Part shown: piece by piece, positions 55,301-64,000 of the stretch
Layout of the letters: each line of letters opens with the position of its first letter
How positions within the stretch are numbered: the first letter of the stretch is position 1
NCBI RefSeq assembly: GCF_003086295.3
Contig: NC_092052.1
Span: forward strand, 28,433,427 to 28,497,426
Source of the DNA: Arachis hypogaea
Lineage: Eukaryota > Streptophyta > Magnoliopsida > Fabales > Fabaceae
Length of the DNA: 64,000 nt
Reading direction: 5' to 3'
Position numbers and translations under genes: made by a program
Notes under the pieces: model-generated
The model's database searches: none
Told to the model about the DNA's origin: nothing
The model's input: the letters and a program-made list of their open reading frames with translations, nothing else

Positions 55301-56552
55301 GGCAACTCAAATTTCCATGTTTGTGGTAAGAATGAATTAATAGTAAGAGTTTGTTGTTATTGTTATTCTTTTAATAGAAATATTAACGTGACTTATTTTC
55401 TTTAACTATTGGAGTATGAAATCCCGTTATGTAATGTGTAAAACAAATAGTGTGAATATAACTTAGTGTAAAACAGAAAAAGCGTGATGGATCATTATTG
55501 AAGTATAGAAAATGTTGAAAAAATTGATCATGAATAGTCGATTTTCATCAGGTTCCATTAAGTGTGATTGTTGCATGGATAATGGGCATTCGAATGGATC
55601 TGGACTTCAATCTTCTTGACACAGGGTGTCTTGCTTTGGCAATTCTTGTTACGGCATTTACTTTACAGGTAAAGCTATAAATGCTCTACGCCTTCTATAT
55701 ATTAAAATTAAGAAATTACTACGGTAATTTTTGAAAATTTGAGGGTAAATTATCCCAATTATATATTATATTATTGTATGATGAGTCTATTATGTGTCTT
55801 TTTAACATATGAAATAATGAATTCTTTAATTAGTATAATTTTTAGTTAAAGTTTGTACAAAATAAGCTTGTGGAACATTCATAAAATACACTTTTAAGAT
55901 TCCGGATTTTTTTGAAACTATGCGATAAGTTAACTATTAGAGATTTAGAGTATGATATTCCAAGTTCAAATAAAATGCGTAAAGAAATTTATTTTTACAT
56001 GTTAAATATGTGTATAATTAGACCTACCATATAATAATACAACACAAGATAATTTCCTCCAATTTCCTGAGGGTACAAGAACCATTGCCGTAATACTATA
56101 TGGCCAATTTCTGTTTTCTTTTACCTTACAGAAGATTTTTGTTGTATCTCTTGCAGGATGGAACTTCACATTACTTGAAGGGAGTTGTTCTTACCCTATG
56201 TTACATTGTAATTGCTGCGTGCTTTTTTGTTCTCAAAACTCCATTTACCGGTAAGTTATAATCCTAACGTATTGCATCTCATATTGCAACTTAAATTTCA
56301 GTATGTGCATCTCAATTTAGTTTCTGATTTCTATGTTGAAGGACAATAAATTAGATATGCTGCTGAATATAGAAAATTTGATGTTGGGGAAAATTCCCTA
56401 GGAGATCTCCGTTTATTGAATAGAATATCTAATTATGTACTTATCCAATTAGCATGTAAACTATGAAGTGGTTCTTGAATTGACATGGTTTCTCTTATGA
56501 TGCAGACGACCCTGACATCGAAACTAAAACATCCTATCATGCTGTGGCCTAA
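52372..56552 (+). CDS. CAX: Vacuolar cation/proton exchanger, CAX1/CAX3 type
   Basis: Eleven exons: 52372-52725, 53871-53938, 54069-54097, 54180-54376, 54461-54676, 54795-54908, 55007-55123, 55272-55325, 55552-55668, 56157-56250 and 56506-56552. All introns are GT-AG and phases agree, giving 1407 nt or 468 residues, about the usual family length. The product exchanges cytosolic Ca2+ (and other cations) for vacuolar H+ across the tonoplast. An Asn/Ser-rich N-terminus (residues 1-80), the autoinhibitory region in this family, precedes eleven expected membrane segments. The two alpha-repeats carry GNATE (160-164) and GNAAEH (347-352), whose acidic and Asn residues bind the cation. An acidic EEDDEEK loop separates the halves. 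GNATEM replaces the usual GNATEL. Met19 and Met25 are alternative starts. Type I-A is favoured over CAX2-like proteins. Confidence 0.93.
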
Positions 56553-56557
56553 ATAAA
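56552..56557 (+). terminator. Possible near-upstream polyadenylation element
   Basis: AATAAA overlaps the CAX stop codon. It is too close to the stop to be the sole signal. A second AATAA-type hexamer lies near 56730-56740, a more normal 3' UTR distance. Plant signals are loose, so this is only suggestive. Confidence 0.3.
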
Positions 56558-57698
56558 ATGGTTTTGTTCCCAGAAGCTAAGCTATGTCACCCTCTTTGCT
56601 TGTAACTGAAGCTCCTCACCTGGATTGGAGAATGACACCTTTTCTATGCTTGGTGGAACATAACATATGTGCCTTAGTAGCCGAGGGTTTGAGACTAAAC
56701 ATATTTCAATGCTTTGTATAACTTTTTCTTTGCAATAAGGTTAAATTTACTCTTAGAAAAAGAAATAATAAGGTTAAAGATTTTGGGTCTTCGCATATCC
56801 AAACCCCCCTCCTCCCCCCCTTTTTTTTATTTTTTTGTTTCTCCTATTATTCCCTCTGTTTTAATTCCCTAACTACCTTTTCCTTATTTTTAATGGATAT
56901 TACTTTTTCATGTATTTAATTTATGTGCTTCGCTTTCATGTACTTATATATATATATACTTTACCAAGGAATAAGAATTCCTTTTGAATAGTGAAATTCA
57001 AAGTAGTAGTTCAGTGAATAAGGAATGTTGTGTTAATCAATATCAAAATGGTTAAATATTATGTTGGTAAATCTGCAACACTTCTAAGATTATTGGTGTG
57101 TACAAATAAATCCTGATGGGTTTATATATTCTAATATTAGCATATCAAGAATGGTGATCGAGGGAGACAGGGTGGAAGCAGTTTCAGGGAGGTTTGTGGA
57201 AGCTGCAAGAAATTAAGGTAAAATCATTCACTATATGTATGCTGAATGATTGATTACGGAGTGAATCAGCCTGTCTGAACTATATTTGTATATAATTAGT
57301 AACTACCAATCTACTGAAAACTTATTCTAATTGACTGGACACCTGGTAACAGACTGAAAAACAGAAGAACTAACAACTGATCATAGCTAATCATATCAGA
57401 AAATCTCTTCATGTAAGTGAACTGTTGGGTATTACAGAATGAACATCCTAACTTTCCTGTTTGTTTATACTTTATACTTTTACAACATTTTAAACTCACT
57501 CGATGAGGAAGCTTGTTGACTGAATTTTCTAGGAGCTATTGAACTAAAGACTAACTGTAAATGACTCAAAAGTAAATGTAAATAAAACTACATCTATAAA
57601 ACTCACTTTATTTAAGGTTATAGTAAATGTACATACCTAAGCCTATACCCTAACCCTCAATTTTGTTTTTTCATAGTTCTAAAACCTATCTAAAACGC
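56558..57698. other. Intergenic region between two convergent genes
   Basis: About 1.1 kb holding both 3' UTRs. It includes a C/T-rich run (56810-56840) and a short purine-rich stretch at 57140-57220. A minus-strand AATAAA (57607-57612, read as tttatt on plus) lies about 90 bp past the ABCG stop and may be its polyadenylation signal. No gene is supported. Confidence 0.55.
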
Positions 57699-60600
57699 TC
57701 ATCTCCTTTGAAAATTCAAAACTTTGACTGATATGGCAAAAGAGCCGAAGAAGATTAAAATGAATCCAATAAGAACTATCACTGAAAGTCCCACAGATGA
57801 AATACCGTTGATTTTATCATCATATCCAAGACTCGCTGATAAGTATCCTTTCACAGTGCCGTTGAATCCGGGTCCCGAAATTGTGGTTCCGACGTCGCCA
57901 AGCTGAGATGTGACTATGCCACGTAATGTCCACGAAACCGGGCAGATATAATAGAACCAAATCCACCATCCTGGAATCCTCTGAAACAATAACAAGGGGT
58001 CAATAACATCAGAATCCATAAAAGAGAAATGAAAAGTTTCATGGTTTGAACCAGCAGTAAAATTATTTTGCAAGCAAAGGATTACTCACCGATTTTGGCA
58101 CAAGAAAACCAGAAAGAAGATTCCACAGAGAATAAAATGCTGAGGAAAGAACAGCTGCCAAGTGTTGAGAAGGAGTAAATCCAACGGCCATCATGCCGTA
58201 AAAGGTGAAGTAGGTGAAGGTTAAGAACATGAACAAGAGATAGAGAAAAAATTTCGCTGCAATGAAGAAAATATATTCATTGATCAGATGCATATTTTTT
58301 TCTCAATGAAGAAAGTATATTCATTTTTGCTTTGCTTCTTTTTTCAGTTACTACGAAATTTCAACACACTTTTTTTTTCCTGTGGAGAGGAGAAGTAGGC
58401 CAGATTCATTGTATAGATTGTAAAGGGAGAAATATCTACATACGGTAAGTTGAAATATTACCAGCTGTCCTTTCAAATTCGACCATCAAATATGTGATTA
58501 TACCAAATAGAATAGTCTGAACAGCAATGTATGGTATCTCTATCAGCCCCTGTCAATGAGATTTAAGTAAAATTTAAAAAACGTTAACATTGGAAATAGT
58601 TTCCCGTATTGCAATATATATACCTGAGCGGCAGCGTATGCGATTGGAGAGTACATCCCAGCTGCTTTCTCCCTGTAAAACACTGTTCTTTCTATAGAAA
58701 CAATGGGCTGCACAGAAGAAGCATTGTTTACCCCGAGAAACAAGCATGCAGAATACAGAGCTCCCATAACCACCATAAGATCCTGAGGAGTTGACCTACA
58801 GAATGATTATGATAAGTGTTTGATTATTTGGGTTAGAGGGAATGACCCCGAGAAATTAAATTTTATCAACTCTCATAAGGAGTCATCCTTTGACTAATGG
58901 AGAATAATTCTAACTTTTTGTCCCTTTGATTTAGTGTTCGAATTATTGAAAGCATTCTCTTTACAACAAATGAGAACATAGAGGGCAGTTACCTTTTTAA
59001 GCCAACTTTCCAAAATACAGTCCCAAATATCAGAGCACTGATTGCGGTGAAGAATAGCCTCATGGCATTATATGGTGGGCTTCTCCAGTACACAAGGTTT
59101 TGTTTCCATATGCAATAATAAAATTGGGAGAACAAGTTTTGTGAATATGTGGTGTCAAACTTCAGTGGTTTTGAGCCAGCAGGAGGGTCTCCATTTTGAA
59201 GAATCGAAGCTTCCACCTCCCTGGTAAAAATTTAAAAGAAATAAATATTGACAACAACAAAATTGACTAAACAGATTAATCATTCATTTCCAAAATCAAT
59301 TTTCCTCTCCTAAAGGATAGTGTTTTTCTCCCTAAATATCACCCATCACCAGTCTGTTCTCAAATTGTAATGAAAAGATTATGCAATATCAAAGAAACTA
59401 TATATTAGAAAAAAACAAGCACCTAAATTGGTCAGAACTTGTATATATGTCTGCAAAATCTGCACCAATTCTTTCTTCGACAGCCGAAGTAGTAACCTCA
59501 AGCACCCAAGTAGCTGGATTGTAGCCATCTGGAATGGGGGGAATTCCACTGATTCCCTGCAAAAATCACGGAGGAAAATAATCACAAACCAAAGATATAA
59601 ACAACACAGCAGAGAAACTTGCATCCTGACTCGTTTCAGAAAAGAGGCTAAAGTGTCATTTCACCTGAAAGTAGTCTATCATTATCTGTGAGCGCACACC
59701 AAGCTTTCCCCCATATATTACTCTTCCCCCACGTTTCATAAGAAGTAACTGGGAATCAAGAAAACCAAGTATTAGGCTCATAATAGAAGCTAGTGCATCG
59801 CTAATTATTGGAACATTTAACTGACGAAAAAAGCTATAATTGAACTAACTTCATCAAATGCTTCAAATATATCAATACTTGGTTGATGTATGGTGCAAAC
59901 CACAGTTCTTCCAGTATCAACCGTATTACGAACAGTTCGCATGACAATTGCTGCTGCACGTGCATCTAGTCCAGACGTAGGTTCATCCATAAAAATAATG
60001 GAAGGGTTTGCTACAAGCTCTACTGCAATTGTCAATCGCTTTCTCTGCTCTGTTGATAATCCAGAACTGCCAGGCATACCAACCAATGCATGTCTCAAAG
60101 TGTCAAGCTCAACAAGTTGCATTACTTGTTCAACAAATTCCTGTAATACCTCAGTGAATCAAAATTTGGAAACAATTCAAACCAATACGGTACATAATGT
60201 GTCGTTAAACAACTTACATGTCTTTGACTGATGCTGACTTCCTTTGGCAGGCGTAAAGATGAAGAAAACCATAGGGATTCCTCAATTGTAACTTGAGGAG
60301 AATGTATATCATTTTGTTCAACATATCCTGCTATTCTAGCAAATGTCCGTTGCACTTTTGGGTAACCAGATATTTTAATGTCTCCTTCTATCTGCCCTCC
60401 AGTTTTCCTGCCGGCAAGTACATCCATTAAAGTGGTCTTTCCAGCCCCACTAGACCCCACAAGTGCTGTAAGGACACCAGGTGAAAAAACTCCGCTCACA
60501 TTTGACAATAGCTGCAACCGAGTTTCTGGTATGCCTTGCTTTCTAAACACCTATTTGAGAAAAGGGAAAAAAAAAATCCAAACCAGTTAATGGAATAGAC

Positions 60601-63600
60601 TTTTTTCAGTGGAATGTATAAATTAACAAACTAGTTTAGACCTAAAGTACAAATTAACCACCTTCGGCATTTCAACAAAATAATTAACATTGTGGAATGT
60701 CATTGTCAGTGGTTGAAATGGAAGAATCATTCCTTTCTTATTACTTTCTTCTCTAATAGTCAATTCATGGACCTGATTCATAGCTGCAAAACCAAGTTAT
60801 GGATTGTTAGACAATTTTGGTCAATACATGATTAACCCTGCACATTATATTTGGCTCATTACCATCTCTAGAAGAGTTATTTTCTGAATCATCGTCAGAA
60901 AGAATAACTGTCCGTGCTTTCTGAAGTGCTGTATTAAAAATAATAAAGACAAAAGGATTAGAGAGAAAGGAAAATGGGGATTATGAGAAGATGGCACAAA
61001 GAAAACATTGATGAACAGAAAATAGAATTTTAAAAAGTGGGTCGAAGGAATGACAGTGATAATTATATAGTAACAGAGAATGCATGCTATAAAATGGGAA
61101 GAGGAAAAGAGTGTGCGTATGTGTGTACAAAGAGAAAATATATTCAAAACTTACGATTTAGATAGGCCAAGGCCACAGTAACCATATTGTTGAAAAAGAT
61201 TGCATAGAGTGCCAAAACGCCAACACCAATCCAATACCAGTAACCATCACTTGGTAAGCTGTGTAAACGGAGGATATTGTCACCAACTGTGTTGTGATTA
61301 ATTGCAGATTTCTGCAAAAATTTACATAATAATTTATAAATATTCTTTAAGCCAATTCCAAATAAGGAGTACTTATATAACGATGAAATCAAAGGCTACT
61401 CATTGGTCAGATTGCCTACATTAACATCATCATCATTTAGTAAATTTACCAATTTTAGATACAAAAATCATTGTTGCACCTACACCATCAGCTGAAGATT
61501 TTCATACGAATTGATTCTTTGGAATGAAAACCTTCCTAATCAAGAGTCAAGAGTTTATACCAAACAACTAATGATTCGCTTCTGCCATGGTTACAGACTA
61601 AAATCAAGTGAGAAGGAGCTGAATGCTGAATATAAAGATCAGTTGTTACAGAAAGAGGAAGAGTTGCATTGCAAAACAAAATACCTCCATCCATCTTGAA
61701 GCAGTAAACTCATTAACAGAAATTGCGCGTTGTCCATATGTAAGGGGGGACAACCAGTAACCCCAAATCCACCATGGCTTAATCACACCTGAAGGAATAG
61801 CACAACAATCACTAACAGCAATATTTTCAATTTTCTTTGCTAACATTGTGTTGCCACCTACCTTTCGGGATAATAAACCCTCCAAGCAAGAATATAACTA
61901 ACAGTGCAGCTGATCCAAATGTATTCGCAAGAACCATGTCCCGTGCAATAGAAGCCATCATCCGGAATAGACCTAGTGCCATTTGATGCACTGTAAACAG
62001 TAAAATCATATAGCGAAAAAACCTGAAACATTTAACAGAATTCAATGATTACAAGGGTAAGAACCTGCAACTGAAAGATGTAATGAAATTAAGGTACCTT
62101 CCCGCAGAAGGGGCAAATCCAACAGTGTAGTATACAACAGCAGACCATATTAAAGCCTCAATAACAGAGTAGGGTACACGGAGAATCCAACTAGAAAGAG
62201 ACCATGCCCATGCAGGATAGAATAAATTGTCTCTTTGCTTATAAAATACTGGAAGCCGAGTTATCATGAGAGGTAGCTCAGAGAAACCATTAAACATCAT
62301 GTGAATGAGCCCAAAAAATAGAGCAGAAAGATAAAGGTTTCCGTTAACCTCATCTGTGGGATGTAATCTTGTTCGCAGGAATATTGTGCATGTGACAAAT
62401 CCAACAAAAGCAACCTTCAAGCGGAAGAGAAACATAAAATAAAACACAGAATTACTGAGAAAATAGACAGGAACAGAAGAAATAAGAACAACAAACATTT
62501 AACAAATTACAGAAATCAGAATCCGTAACATCTAAGTTATTACCATTTCAGAGACTCTATCATTTTAAGATTATTAGGTTTTATCCTCAGAGTTCGTCAA
62601 GGACAGCTAAGCAGGAAATCTATGTAGTCACCAGCCAAAGTCAATAACAGTCATAGATGTGAAGAAGTGCTCATTTAGTACACTGGCTTCCATTGAGTCT
62701 TTATGGGTTTTTCAATGAAAAGTGGAAATATGCACTCTAGAAAGAGATATAGATCAGATCAAGAGATTGTTGAAGGGAAACCTACATGATATGATACCGA
62801 TACGATTGAATCATGGTAGAATTTTAAGAACAAGAAACCATACGTAAGTTTATATTTCTTTGAACTATTTTCCTTATTTAATAACAGTACTATCCGATAG
62901 AAAATCATGTGATGCTTTGGGTTTGGTTTCTTGAACTCTGTGCTGCTACTACAACCATATCATGTAACTTTGAATTGATAAAGAGATTCTATGTTCTGAA
63001 AAGAAAAAAGAAGTTCAAACAATCATCTTAAAATACCATATCAAATCAAGATTACCTGGAACGTCCTAAAGATATAAAGAAAACTGTGCCTTTTGATCAA
63101 AATAATTTCTCGTGAAAAGCAAGCTTTAAAGAGCTCCCACTTCGACACAGCAAACTGAGATTTAGCCAAAGCTGAAGGATGACATTTTGATTTATCAAAC
63201 GGATGAGCCTGCATGGATTCCATATAGCTTCCAAATTTGGAATTCCTGAAGGCTTCTGCAATCTCACGAACTGAGACATATTGGTATGGCTTCGAAGGAT
63301 CAGCCCAATATTGTTCCTGATCCTTTTTAGAGGTCACCTGACAAAAGAAAGATGTTATTAATAAGCAAAAATTTAAGGATGCTATGGCTTCGAAGGATCA
63401 TAAAAAGTTTTGTTTTAAAATATACTACCTCCTGAAGAAAGTCTGCAACCCCCTTACGTGGTGGAAGTTGAAAACCTATTGACTCAAAAAACTCAAGTAC
63501 GTCTTCTCTTGGGCCTTGATATACCACGTAACCTTCTGATAGGAGTACCAGATCATCAAACAGGTCAAATGTCTCAGGAGCTGGCTGAAGGAGGGCCATG

Positions 63601-63730
63601 AGCACGGTAGCCTCCATTTGATGGACAAAATTCCTTATGCATTTTACTATCTGGTATGTGGTAGAGCTATCAAGTCCAGTTGATATTTCATCCATAAATA
63701 GTGTTTTTCTTGGACCAACAACCATCTCTC
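57699..63730 (-). CDS. ABCG31: PDR-type ABC transporter, ABCG31-like (5' end outside the window)
   Basis: Seventeen exons are visible, in transcript order: 63730-63429, 63337-63056, 62414-62098, 62022-61862, 61788-61685, 61311-61155, 60928-60863, 60783-60662, 60550-60218, 60140-59850, 59748-59665, 59556-59423, 59220-58993, 58795-58624, 58549-58462, 58256-58090 and 57980-57699. Sites are GT-AG and phases agree, encoding about 1095 residues of a roughly 1420-residue full-size transporter. It starts at the first ATPase domain's Walker B ([16 protein letters not shown]). Then come six membrane segments, the second ATPase domain (Walker [10 protein letters not shown], signature LSTEQRKR, Walker [13 protein letters not shown]), six more segments and the C-terminus LNFQRR. 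Text matches Arabidopsis ABCG31/PDR3 closely. That plasma-membrane protein is linked to abscisic acid export from endosperm and to pollen-coat steryl glycosides; substrate here is inferred. Confidence 0.92.
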
Positions 63731-64000
63731 CTAAACGATGCAATGCAACAACTCATTGATTGCGGCTTAAATTGCAGTAATAGTTGAGATACAGTCAAAA
63801 TATTTCATTCAATTCATCATTAATGGATCATCTAGAAACTCCTAGCCAATCCAGGAACAAATACACCAACTACAAGCACTATTACCAACAAGTATCAGTA
63901 TGAGATATAACCCAACTTTGCACAATTAAGAATATCTGTATGTATAGCTATCGTTCTACCTGATGTAACTGACTTCCCCTTTTAATTATCTCAATACCTT
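63731..64000 (-). other. ABCG31-like intron and window edge
   Basis: The acceptor at 63731-63732 (tttag before GAGAGATGG) starts an intron at least 200 bp long. A potential donor with short coding-like text lies at 63960-64000 on the minus strand but cannot be confirmed. The first Walker A and signature motif lie beyond the window. Confidence 0.5.

Noticed and set aside
57140..57220. Short coding-like purine-rich stretch (ATGGTGATCGAGGGAGACAGG)
   Set aside because: Only about 22 codons are open, with no supporting neighbouring exon or known protein.
1..64000. tRNA, rRNA or microRNA genes
   Set aside because: No cloverleaf with A and B boxes or rRNA-like segment was recognised. The only tRNA-related sequences are primer-binding sites. 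A computed scan (for example with a tRNA covariance model) was not possible here.

Overview
This window looks like nuclear DNA of a flowering plant, most likely a legume and probably peanut or a wild relative (Arachis). The evidence is AT-rich DNA, intron-rich plant genes, plant-type LTR retrotransposons primed by tRNA-Asp or initiator tRNA-Met, and arrays of GGCGTTTAACGCC palindromes that I associate with Arachis retrotransposons. The genus is inference. The plant lineage is secure.

About three quarters of the window (roughly 0.4-48.5 kb) is a retrotransposon nest whose boundaries can be read to the base from target-site duplications (TSDs). An old Ty1-copia relic is the substrate. A Ty3-gypsy element of the Tat type (1975-36744, TSD catct) inserted into its RNase H region. 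This Tat element carries gag, protease, RT, RNase H, a second archaeal-type RNase H, integrase, and an antisense gene of the PF04195 'putative gypsy type transposon' kind. Two pol-less LTR elements then landed in it. Element A (5440-15107, minus orientation, TSD gaccc) split pol between RT and RNase H. Element B (20359-35187, plus orientation, TSD atcgg) split the antisense gene. Element B's right LTR was in turn split by a 4.25-kb CACTA DNA transposon (30459-34706, TSD aga). The same old copia relic was hit 69 bp further on by a younger copia element (36814-48308). That copia's RNase H was split by a 3.6-kb solo LTR (39931-47264, TSD gttat), itself split by a related 3.7-kb solo LTR (42682-46390, TSD gtttg).

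Elements A and B lack RT and integrase but keep gag-like genes and a long ORF resembling the plant 'putative transposon protein' family (PF20167). Both also carry arrays of short palindromes at a fixed period in LTRs and internal DNA: 31 bp in B, 50 bp with twin CpG palindromes in A. Both have a hairpin directly upstream of a polypurine-tract-like motif, present twice per element. They presumably depend on proteins supplied by autonomous relatives.

The right quarter is conventional gene space. After about 3.5 kb of AT-rich intergenic DNA comes an 11-exon vacuolar cation/proton exchanger gene of the CAX1/CAX3 type (52372-56552, plus). It is tail-to-tail with a pleiotropic-drug-resistance ABC transporter gene resembling ABCG31 (57699-63730, minus), whose 5' part runs off the right edge. 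Every coding gene in the transposon nest is broken by stops, frameshifts or insertions. Both host genes read cleanly through all visible exons.
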